Below, one piece after another: positions 39,896 to 53,900 of a stretch of 64,000 nt of DNA. Location: contig NC_088304.1 of the NCBI RefSeq assembly GCF_032854445.1, positions 27,287,732 to 27,351,731 on the forward strand. Reading direction: 5' to 3'. The first letter of the stretch is position 1. The number at the start of each line of letters is the position of its first letter. The translations under genes and the position numbers were made by a program. The notes beneath the pieces were generated by a model, which was not told the origin of the DNA, ran no database searches, and was given only the letters and a program-made list of their open reading frames with translations. This DNA is from Liolophura sinensis. Taxonomy: Eukaryota > Mollusca > Polyplacophora > Chitonida > Chitonidae.

Positions 39896-40149
39896 ATACT
39901 CTCAAAACACAATCTGCTAAATTTAACAGAAAGTCTGTTATATGAGTGATGTTAGAATGCATTGTCATGGAAGCAGAACACTATATTAAACATAACGCAC
40001 ATAATCTGTTGATTTAACATAACGATTCTATTAGACTAACAGGATATTATGTCTGACACAATATTGTGTTAGAATAACACAATACATTCTGGCATCACTT
40101 AGACAACAGACTTTCTGTTAAACTTAACAGATTAAGTTTTTGAGTGTAG
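39896..40149. mobile_element. MITE-like element with about 44-bp inverted arms
   Basis: The left arm (ctcaaaacacaatctgctaa ... cagaaagtctgtt) and right arm (aacagactttctgttaaact ... ttttgagtgta) are imperfect inverted repeats. The interior is AT-rich and full of TTAACA/TGTTAA motifs, with no coding sequence. Confidence 0.6.
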
Positions 40150-40852
40150 GGACCATCCGTGATTCTCAGTAGCATTTATCCATTGAGTCCGGGATCGGAC
40201 ATGACGTCATCCATCGAATACGTCACAACTTTCTTGACTTATAAACGGCCAACTTGGTGATGGGACCATCATGGGATTGAAATCACACCAACAAGAGAAG
40301 CATTTACAAGGGAACAAGATTAAGCATGAGTCCTTCAGTATTTCCACCCGAAGATGTTCTCAATGACGAGTTTTCAGCTCCCAAACTTTATATGATCGTA
40401 TCCTCGACATGTGGTGTTAAAGCTCGTCGCATGAAACGTTCTCGAAGTGGCATTAGGCCATAATTATGTATTCGTTCATACATTCATTCGAAACAAATAA
40501 CACGTAATGTTCAAAAACTCGTGTTTACTTTGTGACGTCATTGTGTAATTAATCTATCATGCCATATACAGGGCAGTTTTGGCACTAAAATTTGAAAACA
40601 TCAGGTCGAATCATGATCTCAGAATTATTAAAGGCTGTCAGAACAAATGCGACCGAAAGGAACAAATGCTTGGCGTGCGTTTGAAGTAGTTTTATGCACT
40701 TCAACCATAGCATAACAATAACATATAAAGCTGCAAAGACTGATGGGAACAGTCAAAATAAATCAGCCTAATTTTATTTCAAAGGGAAAAGCATTACTTT
40801 TGGTTCGTACAATTTTAAATGCGGGCGATTTCTGGTGTTGTCCTGGCCTTGA

Positions 40853-40896
40853 TCAGCAGTGTTTTAGTGCGCCATTGGACTTGGTGTGGACCGTTC
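40853..40896 (-). CDS. Possible alternative terminal exon of beta-helix copy B
   Basis: A strong acceptor (gttcttatttcag) precedes 44 nt that are open in the phase needed by a donor-like CATG|gtaagc inside exon 18 (GT near 42034). Splicing would replace the KLPLVRF... tail with about 14 residues ending KHC, stop TGA at 40855-40853. An AATAAA lies at 40778-40773. The alternative is simple read-through of exon 18. Only transcripts can decide. Confidence 0.3.
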
Positions 40897-41049
40897 CTGA
40901 AATAAGAACCACTTGTTAGTGAGTGAAAATAACTAATGACTAGTTTGTACATTCAATGTCAACATAGCCCTTGGGAAATATATTAGAATGTTTAAGAGTT
41001 AAGACCGATTTGTCTTTAAAACAAAAAAAAAATGTTATAAATTAAAATG

Positions 41050-41340
41050 TATGCGTCGAAAGAGATGCCGGTATACCAGCCGGCAGGCCAGATGGACGTT
41101 CCACATCAATAATCTCAAAGCAAATTTCCAAAACTACCATAGAACTAAGAAAGTTCATAAAATAAGGAAATAAGACGGAATGCAAAGAGAGGCAGTTCAT
41201 AGTTTTCACTGATGTTGGAAAGACGCAAGGTATGTTCTGGGACATTGAGTGAAATCAGTATTCAAATCGTGTACCATGCTAGAATATGAATTGCCAAATG
41301 TGTCTCAGTTGAGGTTTGATTACAAATGTTCATATATCTA
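41050..41340 (+). repeat. Dispersed repeat copy, unexpanded
   Basis: Matches the 21484 and 42700 copies (gatggacgttccacatcaat; gtattcaaatcgtgtaccat) and holds only one diverged copy of the 39-bp unit. Confidence 0.6.
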
Positions 41341-41881
41341 ATCCCCTACGATTAACATACATCCTATGGACCCGAGTTAAGTGGAATTAGACACAATTAG
41401 GAAGATATTTTAACAAACTTGCTGGACGGAAGTTAACAAGAACCTCAGAACATGCATTGCAATATAGGCAGACCAGAAGTTACGGTCGCAATGGTGCCTA
41501 CACAATTTTTTTCTATTTAATAGGTCTTACATGGAAAATGTTTTCTTCTCGCCATGAACTCGTAATTCTTTAAAAGGAGAATCTTTTGCTCTTGTTTCGA
41601 CTACAAATTCCTAGTATTTGCCTTTTATAATGTCTTCCATGTCATCAAGTAAGGCATATGTATTAAACATATCCCAGATGAGATTTCTCTGAACAGCTCG
41701 AAAACCTTTTCACAGTGCCGCGAAACATTATCTGAGACTTCTACCGTTAGTCTCCTTTGAGATGCCTTAAGATATATTGTAACTTATTTATATGCATCAA
41801 GACTTCTTTCGAAACCTTCATCGGCCCTATTCTATTTTGTTTGTCTGATGTAAAGCCTGAAAGGACAGACAGTCTTGACAT

Positions 41882-41887
41882 TTTATT
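41882..41887 (-). terminator. Polyadenylation signal AATAAA, beta-helix copy B
   Basis: AATAAA reads on the minus strand 84 bases after the stop at 41971, nearly the same spacing as in copy A (88). It favours an unspliced terminal exon 18 ending INEWK. Confidence 0.5.
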
Positions 41888-41970
41888 CACTAGGAATAAA
41901 GCTAAGGTAGGAAGAATTTTGGACATAAGATTGCATGAACCTTCATTACCAGTAACATATTTTTGAAAGT

Positions 41971-44900
41971 TTATTTCCATTCATTAATGGATGATTTTTC
42001 AACTTTGACAAATCTGACAAGGGGGAGCTTACCATGTTTGAATTTGGGTCCATAGGGAAGATGAGGACCAACTTCTGCCTCTGTTGGGGGTTGAGGAAAG
42101 TGCTGCTGAACAGCCCAGGTTCCTGCTTTGCAAATCACTCTGTAATCACCTGTCCCTCGGTCGTTAAAATCGGATGTATGAGTGTCCTGCATGTAAATCG
42201 ACATGGATTTCTAAATTTCAGGAAATATTTGGAAGGTAAGATGTGCATGACATATTTTTTTTGTAACTTTCACGAAGCATGTTTTTGTCTGATCACAGGC
42301 AAATAATTCACATTACATTTGAGTGATTAAGATCCCATCAAATACGACTTACCACAAAGTTATCATGAATGTTGAAAAACTCGGACTTCTGAAGGGAAGA
42401 TCCGTGATAGTTGAAGTTGTGTGACGCCAGTCCGTGGTAAAGAACGTTCTTGTAGATCTGATTTCCTGAAATGGCACAATCGTGTGTATTCGAAATTATG
42501 ATGTTCGTCTGTTGTGGATAGTTCTGAAGACTAAACACTTCCATAGTTTTACACACTGGACGCTCACATTTCTATCATATTTTCACATTCATTCGGCAGC
42601 TAATCGGCAACAATTTGGGTGATCAATTTGTTGATACTTATAGTGTTATTAGCTGCCGAGTTCAAAGCCTGCAATCAGGTCTGCCGCCCATTCTCATGCT
42701 TATGAGTTGAAAGAGACATTCGTATACCAACCGTCAACCAATAAGGATGTTGCGGGTCAACAATCACAAGGCCAAGTCCCAAAAACGACGTGTAACACAA
42801 AACTAGGACGGAATCATGAAAAGAGAAGCAGTCAACAGTTTTTAATGGTGTTGGACAGACGCAAGGCGACTGAGTGAAACCAGTATTCAAATCGTGTACC
42901 ATGCTAGAATGTCGATAACAAAATATGTATCTCAGATGATATAATTCAAGATGATGAATAGACATCCCGAGCGGAAGGGGTTAAGCGGAATTTTACACAA
43001 TCATGAAGCAGAGCGCCAGAAATTCTGCAATTTTTGTCCATGTTTACGTACAAGCTTGTGGTCGAAGATCTGGAAATTGGAGTTGGGCGACGGACATTGA
43101 TATAATTTTGTTGCAGATTGATACAGGGTACATGCAAATTACCATTAGCATCTGCATATTAAATGGCCGGGGCAAAGTGATGAATGACAGAGTGGTAAAG
43201 GTGGGTGAGGCGGTGGGTAAGTTAAGGGGTTGTCAGTGGATTTGACAGAAATAAATTAGAATTTAATGTCACACTGGCAGTATTTCGGCCGCATTGTAGC
43301 GGCCCTAAAATAGATGTTTCGTGTAGGTACACATGAAGAATCCTGATGAGAATAGAAGCCGTGGCTGTTCTCTGACCCACTGAAAGCGAACTGAACAGCA
43401 ACATTGTTATTAATTGTAGCGGGAAGAGCAAATACTTAGTAACATCTTATCAGTTAGCACTCTCTGGTCAGTGACCGATCGAGGCCAGCGAGGGCACACC
43501 TTTGTCAACACTTCCTTTTCTCTGCGCTGCAGGCGATCCATTGACTGTGTTGACTACAACTGCTAGGTGGATCTCGTTTCAGGTAGATCAAGTTATAGGT
43601 TAGCATTAACCAGGTCATCCAATGAAATCCCTCACCACACATCCTTGAGGTAACGTGATCAAATCAGTGCTGGGTGATTATTAAGGGTTTAACACCGCCG
43701 TAGCCCAATACCACTGAACCTTGTTTCGTACCGAGTCAAATCCGGAGGATGCTGCGCATTTGACTCAGTACGAAGCAAGCTTCAGCGGTATCGGTTTACA
43801 CAACAAATACCAAGAGGAAGGTGTTAAAGTCTATTCTACCCCTAAAATGGAAGAAAATGTGGCAAAAACTGCATATTTCATGCTGCCATACTGTTTTACC
43901 CCCTCTGCATTTTAGACCAATCAACGGCTATCTTAGGCCATATCAGTTGACCTAGATACCTCAAAGCTGCGTATGTATGACGTCGTGTCTTCTTGTTGTA
44001 AACAAACTCAAATTCTTTTATTTGTAGAAATAAACACCATGAAATGAAATTATTTGGGGAGGTAAACGTACCGTCCGGTGTGTTGCGTGACACACTCGAC
44101 GTTGTTTGAAAGGTCATCTCTATTTAATGTGTATATTTGCACACGGCCCGCAACTTAAAGCAGGGTAGAATATGAGACCTCAAATCTTCTTGGTAGTCTT
44201 GTAAAGGACATTTTGAGTGGTCTAAAGAGGTTCTGTTACTTTAATGGTATATGCGTGTTCCATGTAGTTCAACAACGAATGAAGCCAGAGAGCACAAAGG
44301 GGAAGGGCGGGTTATCTCTTACACAATCAGAATGCAAGTACCATGCTTTTCCCCAGTGAGTTAATTGTTGGTCTTTAAAGTTAATCAATTTCGTCCTCGC
44401 CGGATGCTCCACTATCATTACCATGTCATCTGAACAATGTCGTAGTTTTCACACTAGACGATGATGAAACATTTTGCATTTAATCTGAGTAGAATAATCA
44501 CCTCTGGGTTCCCCTGGAGCCTCGTGGTCAATCCGAGCTAACTCCGGGTATTTCTGCGCCCAAATGCCAGTCGTGTACGGAACCGTCTGAAAACACGTAC
44601 ATGTACCACAAAATCTCTTTCACATTCTCCTTTTTGTAATACAACAACCTAAGTTAAATAATTCGCTATACCTTCCATACTGAAAGATCTGGTTTGTTGG
44701 GATTGTACAGCTATGTACTCTAATACATTTTGGTATATATTCCTTTCCATAATGCATGTATTCGTAAGTTTGATTTTGGAGTCTTCAGACAGATAAATTT
44801 AGACCTTAACACTTACCAGAGGAACAAATGAGGTGTTTAAAGCAGGGGCAGGGAGGAAATATAATATTTTCAAACATGGTTTCTTTTTACGTATCCATGA

Positions 44901-47900
44901 CCTTGATTAATACAATTGGCAAAGTCGTAATTATGAAGCCGTCATTATGAAGTCGTCATTATGAAGGCATACTACAGACCGGAACTCAGATATGATGGCC
45001 CAAGAAGATAAAAGTCAGAAAATGGCATCGTATTATCATTATCAGTTTTGGTTTATTTAAAGTTAATGGAAAAAGGAGAATTTTAATGTTCTTCATGCGA
45101 TACTCCCAATTTAATGAAATTCAGAATGATCCTTGTCAGAGAAAATAGGTTCTTGAAAGCACAGAATTGTCGATGATTGTTTGCCACAGGACATATCTGA
45201 CCTCCAAACGGTTCAATGATTTACTTTAGTTTTTCACCGAAACTGTCATTTGACTAGTTGGATCAGATGTAAATCAAAGAAAATTTCCATTAGGCGACTT
45301 TGGTGCCTCATACCGTACAGTGCGGACTTCAGAAAAAGCAACGTGTTGCATGTACATATATTTGTTGGCACATAACTCATAAATGCTTCTAAGCTGGCTT
45401 GTTATTTAATAATTAGTGAAGTCTTTTCTATTAAAATAAAATATCGTATACGTTGGACGCCCATTACAAACTTGAATCTCGTGTCCTCAAGGGAATTGTG
45501 TATACTGTTGGTGGACCAAAACAGTAGGGGTCCCAAACAGTAAGCTATTAAAACTGGAAATTTGTGCTAAATTCGTGTGCAAGTAAATGTACTACGAGAC
45601 ATCACGGTGTTCATAACAGACATGACGGTTTACAGGAAGTGCTAAAACATCATATAGTTATAGGCGGATGCTGAGGGTCCGCCGAGAGTCGGCTGAGGAC
45701 CTGTGTATGATGGCCAGAGGATCGCGTCACGGTACGTGTATGAAGGTGCATGATCCGCGTATAGTACGCTGAGCATGGACCGACTGTCAGCGTATCCTCC
45801 GGCCACAACGGGCGTGGGATTGATGGTTAGGATCTGGCGCACTGTACGTATGATCAGTTTCGCCTGTGATCTCTTGAGCTGTGTAAAATTTCATCACAAA
45901 TCTCAGGATCAAAACCAATTCTTATTTTCCCACCCGTAGCATTTAATTTCCTACCATTTACTTAAAATGTTGAGCTAGTTTCTGCAACAGAAGAAGTCTG
46001 TTAACACTACAGGCAATTGTGAGTCCTCGTTATGTATCACTGGAATTTATATCCAAAATATTGTCACTGATGATTCAAATCATATTTAAATATAAATAAA
46101 CGGGATTTTAAAAAGGCAGTTCTACGTCGGATTTTATAGACTTTCTTTTGTGGGATAGATGATTCACATGGACTCTCTTTGCCTTTGTGTCTTGCTATTG
46201 ACATTCCTCTAAAGTTCACTGGAGCACCAGTGTGATAGATTTTATTTTGAGACAACAGTGTGACAGATCGTGACAGACTTTACCTTGAGACGATCGTGCA
46301 GCTGCTTGTCGTTACTACCGCCATTAATCCCTCTACCGTCCATACCCACTGAGGCGGAGTGAGCGTTGTAGAAGACGTTATATCGCGCTATGTTGTCTCG
46401 TCCGCCACCAATGTTGAAATGAATCTCGTTCTGCAAATGCAATGTTCTTGATCTGTTTAAAAGCAGAAATCACTTTAAACCCAGTTATTGTTCGTTTGTT
46501 CTCTTGGAAAAACTTTTGTCCTTGCCGAACTGAATATTACAGGTAGTTGTAAACGTTTAACATAGGGATCTTGAGTTCCCTGGAACAAAGTGCCTTTCAC
46601 TTGCTGGTGTACCGTTTCTTCCTTATACTGAACTACACATAAGTTCTTAAAATAATCTAAAGAAATTACATCAATGTTTTAAATGTTGGTTCGCGCGTTT
46701 TTCTGCTCGACTCTGGTTCCCAATATTGGCATTTGCGTAGTGAACTGATGCAAAGAAGACATCGCAATAAAAACAAGTCCCAGTTACCACAAATGGAAAC
46801 TGCTTTCTCACTGTAAGGAGTATGGAAGTGTGGCGAAACATTGTAGTTACTGGAACACGCACTGTGAGCGACGTGGAAGTGTAGCCGAACAAAAAAAAAT
46901 ATTGTGCATTTACAACAACCTCCTTAGGCATACATCCAACCTTTTGCTAAGACTGGAGCGGGGTCGGAGAAAAGTGTCTGGCTAATAGCCTTCTTCATGA
47001 AAACATTTCGCCAGATAAATTACTCACATCGTGAAACACATTGCCCTCGATGAGAACACTGGAGTACTGGTCATCCAGCATAACACCCCGGACCTGGGCA
47101 CCAGGGTAAAACCGCAACACGTGGTGGATGTGGTTCTGCTGTATCACGTTACCTCTCTGCCGAAGAAATCATGTACAAGACAGAAGTAGGTGCCAAGTAG
47201 GAGCCTATTTCTCACTCACGTCCATTTGTAAGTTAGGCTGTCTTTCATCGGAAATTATATTGCGTTTGCGTCAAAACACGCGATTACGTATTTGTCCTAC
47301 TGTTTCCAGGACTCGTGTATTGAGATCCGCGATTCTACTACATCACCAATCCATCCCAGCAACAAATTCTCGTACGATGTATCAAAATTGCAATGTTCCA
47401 TTCGTTCTGCGTTAATGCGTGCGTTAAAGAATGGAAATGAGCCCATCGAAACACTCCAGTGTATTTTTGTAATTCCGAGTCTCGGGAATCTTAAACAATA
47501 AACGACTACGTACTAAAGTAAAGGACAATAGCACATCAGCAGCCCTCATCCCGTCAAATCAAATCGCAAACGCAATCAAACGTCCGTAGAAACGCAGCAT
47601 TTCTAACATTTCCAACGCCATTACATATGGACGGAATCCCGAATAATCCATTTAAAGAAGTTTTGTACAAAATACCAGAAAACTTAAACAATAAACGACT
47701 ATGTTCTAAAGTAAATAAATGGCAATAGCATTACAACAGCCCTATTAACAGCTCTTTTAAAAAAATCTTCAAGTAAACGTGAAACGTATTATTTTAGTTA
47801 AATTGTCATTACTTCAGATATAGATTACAACGAATTTAAAACAGATATTACTTACGAAAGTCCAATCTCTATCTGCGTGAATTCCTCCACAATCGCTAGA

Positions 47901-50900
47901 TCCCGTGCACAGGTGATGTAAGTGGTTACGACGTATTACATGATCATTTCCCTGAAATTGATGGATTTATGGTTTTTTGTTTTGATATGTGTTCAATGCC
48001 GTGCTTAAGAAATGTTCACTTATTTGATGGCAGTCAGGCTTATAAGTTTTGGAAACCAGTGCCATCAGTAAACCACTGAAAATTCGCCAGATATACTTGA
48101 AAACTATTGTGACTAATAAAGCTGGACAGAAACAGCGAGAGCTTGACTGAAACACGCGACCTCATCAGCATAGGGTCATCAAGTCATCCTGAAACTGATA
48201 AGGACTTTTACACCATGGATTTTCATATTGTCACGCCTTTTGGTGACTGAATTATTTCTGTACCTTAGCAGGACTTGGAGCCTTGATAAATCTAGAGTGC
48301 TGGTATAAATTTTACATTCCATTCGTCAACTAACTGTAAATATTACGCGATAGGTAGTATTTAGAGCTTTTCTATATTCATTATGAAGGGTTAACATATT
48401 TTATTTAAAAAGTCGGGTAACAAAGGGTGACAATTTACTCCACTTCGTAGCAAACGGTGGGCTTGAAATCGTGACTTTTACATGTGTGTAGGAAATCGTC
48501 ATAAAATATAACTCATGCATGTCTTTAACATACCTGTAACCTCTGAAATGTAACATTAGTAGTTTCCATCCATCCCGTTCTAAAATGTCGGTCAGTGGAG
48601 TACTCACCCCCCACCACACACCGGTATACCGCCCCCCAGTAACCTCGTTGTACTGGACGTGGGTTCCCACACCACCCAGAGCGATTCCGTGGGAACCCAC
48701 GGCAGCGGCACGGGAGAAGTCCCAGATACGGTTGTTTTCCAACACACAGCCAGAGGGAGTCAATGTTCGCCGGTCGCCACCTGTTGTGAGAAGCAAACAA
48801 GATGTTCTATTGGGCAGTGATCAGCCCTAATTCGAACAGTTTGTGTACGCTTGCTTATCTCAGGTTCTCCAATTGTACATAATGCTGACAGGCTACATTA
48901 CACACTTACGTGGATTAGACTCCACGACTGATCACAGAAATGGCATGTTATATCTCGCGGATTACGTTCTTAAAACGAAACGTGTATGTAGATCGAAATG
49001 AGTCAATTTCCGAAGCTCATGCAATTGAAAAAATTAGCCATAACCCAACACACTAGCTGCCAAAAATCCATGCCTTGTTGTATTCATGCCACTTGTCAAG
49101 TTAATGTTCCATGTGAAAAGATAGCATGTTCCAGCGATCTACCTCTACTGAACAACCGACAAGCCGAAGACAGACATAGTGACCAATCAACCCAATCGTC
49201 GATGAACCAATCGAGTGACCAAACGACTGAACAGCCGAAGAACCGATCGACAAATCCAGTGACCGAAGTACCCACCCACAAACTGACCGACAAATGGAGC
49301 AACCGATCGACCGAATCCCTGACGAACCGACCGACAGATCTAGTGACCGATCGACCAAACAACCGACCGACATTGAGCGACCAATCTACTGAACAACCGA
49401 CGAACCGAGTGACCGACCGAACGAGTCACCGACGAGCTGACCGACACATCAAGTGACCTATCTCTCGAACTGCCGACGACCCGACTGACAGATACAGGTT
49501 TATTATGTGACTGCTTTCGAGCATCGACTGGACTGCTGTCAAAAATTCTTTTCTCACAAATGTCTTGTCATTTTTTATGTGTAAGAACTTGGTTATTGTC
49601 GTCACGCAGATACTCTTCAAAAACTCATCTCAATTCAAGGACAACACGGCAGCACATACACGGTACACCTGGTGCGACTCGTCGTACACACTCAATTTTA
49701 GAATACAAATAAACCAAAATTAGACTTTAAATTGTAAATCACAAAATGAATAAAACTCAGAGTGTCCTACATCCTTTTGTCCAAACAAGCTCCGATGGGT
49801 TATGATTTACCCTGTGCGATCTTACAGTGCTGGACAGTGCGATCACAAAGAGATCGTACATACAATGGATTGTCAAGCCTGCAAATGAGGTTAGAAATGA
49901 TTGTAAAAATAAGCCACGCCGTTTAAAGAAAGGAATTGTAATTGACATCCTTTGTGAAATTTTGGCCCCTGTGTATAATTGAAAAATATACCAGTCAACA
50001 ACTTATCCTCGTCTTCGTTTTCAGACGGTAACAATGACAATGTGAAGAAATTCTCCTAACATGTTTTTGAGACAATGAAACATTTTGGTACTGACCTGAG
50101 ACCAGAACGAGATACAACAAATAGAAGTATTGTCTCCCGTGCACATCTTTGCATACCATGTGGAAAATCAGCAACCAGCAAGTCTACTTAAGGCCAGATT
50201 TAGTATCTGACATTATTTCTGAGACAATTGTAAATATTTTTGATTGTAAGTTACGAATATCTTAGCTCCCAATCCCTTTGTATAGCGCAGGGTGTCAGTT
50301 TAAAGTTAAGGTTACAATCGTGAACGTAATGACTTACAATCAACTACAAGGCTTAAGCTCCCCTTGTGCAGGCGGCCCCTAGATTCAAAAAGAAATTCTC
50401 AATGTTGACCTCCAAGCGCTCGTTAGGTTTACATTGCTCTGAAAGATAAATCTTACTCTAAAATGTGGTGGCGCGGTGAATTGACGATCATTATAATTCT
50501 TTGGTCACTTACCACTGATGGAGATGCCGCCATCCGTGTCGTGAATATCACACTGACGAACAAGAATATTCGATCCGCTTAAATGCATTCCGTAGGAGCC
50601 TGGAAAGCAAATGGATACAAATAATCTCGTATCGACCTTCGTAGGCTCAGTATAATAAAGTGTTGTTTTGGACAGTGTTATCAATGAGGCCGGCTCTCGC
50701 TAGTTCGACTGCGACGTTGAATTAAAAAAAAATGTTTTAGCTCCTTTACTGCTGTCGAATAAATGAAAAATGCTTGGCTACGGCGGATAGCGCCAATATA
50801 AAAACAAAATAAACACATAAACAGTAATAATTGTCTTTCTTGGACGTGTATAGATTGAATTGTTAATATTTACTACTTGACACACTGCTAATATTCATAC

Positions 50901-53900
50901 TACTATCTCTGTAAGCCACAAAGATAGAAGAGAAGGAACTGTATGAATTACTGACAATAAATTGCTTGATATGTATCATTTCTAAAAGAGACTCACTTGA
51001 CACTCTTAAACAAGACGAGTGCCAAAAGTATGTTTGCTCAACTTCAGCTGGTTCAGCTCATGCTGGCTTCTTTTTCTCCAGCCGAACGTGGACAGGTTAG
51101 CCAGCAACCTGCAGACGGTCGTGGGTTTCCCCAAGGCTCCGCCCGGTTTGCTCCCACCATAACATTTGTGAGTGGTATAAGTGAAATATTCTTGAGCACG
51201 GCGCAAAACAGCAATCAAATAAATAAATTACTGTAAATGGGATATTCTATTCCATTCACCTGTATTTCTGATTTCCAGTCTATCAAAGCTGCACGAGCTT
51301 AGACTCTGTCCTAAGATACCATAATGACGACTTCCATCCAGGATAAGGTCTGATATGTGGAAGTGAGACAAATGTGACAGCCTGTGAAATAGTGACATGA
51401 AATAATTATAGTGACGGGAAAATACCATTGGGATGAATTTCATCCAGGATAAGGTTTGCGAAGAAAATATCATAGTGGCGGGAAAACACCATACTGATGA
51501 TTGTCATCCAGTATCAGGTCTGCCAGGACAATATCACTGTGACGAAGAAAATACCACCATGATGATTTCCATCCAGTACCAGGTCTGAGAAGAAAATATA
51601 CTGACGGGAAAAATAACGTTGTGACGACTTCCACTCAGAATAAGGTCTGACATATGGAAGTGAGAACGTGACAGCCTTTGAAATAGAAACAGGAAAGAAC
51701 ATGACGACCTGAAATATGGCATAATGATATCTTCCATTATCGGTTAGGTGTGACATGTGGAAGTGAGAGAAATGTGTCAAACTGTGAAACAGTGACAGGG
51801 GAAATACCACTAAACATAGCAGACTGACTATGGGTGAACGACTGATTAAGGTCTTCCTGTATGCGATACGAATAAAAAAGATTCAGTTTTCATCTCACTG
51901 GGCAGATTGGAATTTACCGAATTTGTTTAATAATAAAAAAGGTCTTACTCAAAGAGGTTGTTGAGGAGCGAGGCATATACGACGTCGTGGTGAGACAGGT
52001 CGCCATGTTGGGTTGGAGGGTAGATGTAGAGGATACCGGACTTCCTGTCGATGTAATATTCTCCCTGGGAATAAATGACATATTATAACGGACTCAGTAC
52101 TCAATTAGCACTTCCCATTTTCGGGAATGCAGTTCTGTGTATTTTGGCATGTAGACTCTTTAATCGCTGCCAGTCTGCCATTGTTGGTGTACGGTTGCGT
52201 GCTTGGTATCAAAATGATTGAAACTGTCTAAACTTTGAGCAGAGTTTTAATGATGAAAGTTTGAAATTCTGGGCAAGAGGGCACAAGGAGACAGCGATGA
52301 GGCTGCGAGTAACCCCTTGGCGTTGCTAGGAACTCCTCCCAGCTGCTGGCATGGAAAAGTCCAGATTTTGACTGTCAAACTATGTCAAGATTTTTCGGGC
52401 TGCTTTCTCACAGGCTGGACCAGGTGTACACCAAAGCTTATTGGCCACGGAATGTTTGTGACTGAGGTACAGCATTAAACATTAACATTGTCGCTTTTGG
52501 AAAATTAATAAGGGGCGGGGGATATATGCACGTGGTGTAACGATGGGCTGATAGACGGACTGAAACAGTGATACTGGTCACACTTGAACCGTTTAATGAC
52601 AGTTTACATATCATGTAAAAAAGTCTGAAATATTGTAGATTTGACTTACCCCTTGGTCCAGCTCCGACAGAGCGTTGAACACGTGAAAATAGCCCCCCTG
52701 CTGACTGTATCCTGCGTGATTCCCTGACTGGATATGACCTAATGATGGATAGATTCGAACTCCATCATCACAGCATTCCTTTAGAGCAGTTAAATTGGAG
52801 ATAATTACTGTGAAAATCATGGAATACATTGATACTAGATCACTACACCACGTTAATTGTTACACATGTGGTTATACAGTTGCAGCCTTGAAAAGACCAA
52901 TAATTGTCTCCCGATGTTAACACGTGGCAAAATTCGTTACTAGTGATGTTCAAAATTCGTTATTGTATCATATATTGTTTTCTTGTTCCCATGAACCTTA
53001 GTTGTGTTACAAACCAGATGGTTTTTGTACTAAGTCTCAGAATATATATAGTCTTGATGAAGATGATGTAAGGTGGTGTTTTCTGCTGGTGAAGCATAAC
53101 ATTGGATTGCTATCATTCAGTATTTTATCTACACTAAATAGATGTCAGTTTACTCTGATTGGGTAATTATATCCATTAAGAAGGGTATGAAGTGTTTAAA
53201 ACATAATTTTCTTTCAGGTCATTGTATCTGACGGGAATAATGAGCAGTTCTACCAGGTAAGGTCGTAAACTAGTCGCGCTATTTCTTACATACCAATGTA
53301 AAAAAGAAACATAGCTTTTAACACAATTAAGAAGTCTGTTATTACATTTCATTGAATAAAAGAGATACCTTTTTATTCATGGAGACATGGTGGTTTTAGC
53401 AATTCATATTTCTCAGATTTTTCAGCAAACTGATCTTACCACCAGTGCTGTATTATGACCCTATATGTAGCCACCTTATTATTATTTAGTTGTGCCTGAA
53501 ATAAACTACCTGTCCTCATTCCATAATGCAATTCCGACCCCAGAGTCATGGTATGGTGAGCAGGGTCCACACTGGCAATTTTCGCGGAGTCATCTGCCCA
53601 GCTCCAGTACCTGAATTGAAATATTGCAACATTGCGATATATTCCGAACATAAAATCACCAAGAAACAGATTCTTTGACATATGTTTTATAAATTTTGTA
53701 TTTGTTGGGATATATGGAAACATTAAGTCTCCCCAATATGTATTAGAAATTTGTAGTCACTTGTCTTTTATCATGGGGATGGATTGTATTATCATTATAT
53801 CTTTATTGGATTTTTGGTCAGTCTTTTTTCTTCGTCCATACACATAGAGTTCTCGACCTTGTGAGAAATTACAAGTACTACCACATTTAAAACGTTCTTA

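Larger units (their letters stand above)
38497..41881. other. Spacer between beta-helix copies A and B
   Basis: Holds the upstream flank of copy A, two SINE fragments, a MITE-like element, a dispersed repeat copy and a possible alternative last exon of copy B. No TATA box close to the copy A start was convincing. Confidence 0.5.

Noticed and set aside
48998-49456. 152-residue plus-strand frame rich in Thr, Asp and Arg
   Set aside because: Explained by the GACCGA-type tandem tract; it lies in an intron of copy B on the opposite strand.
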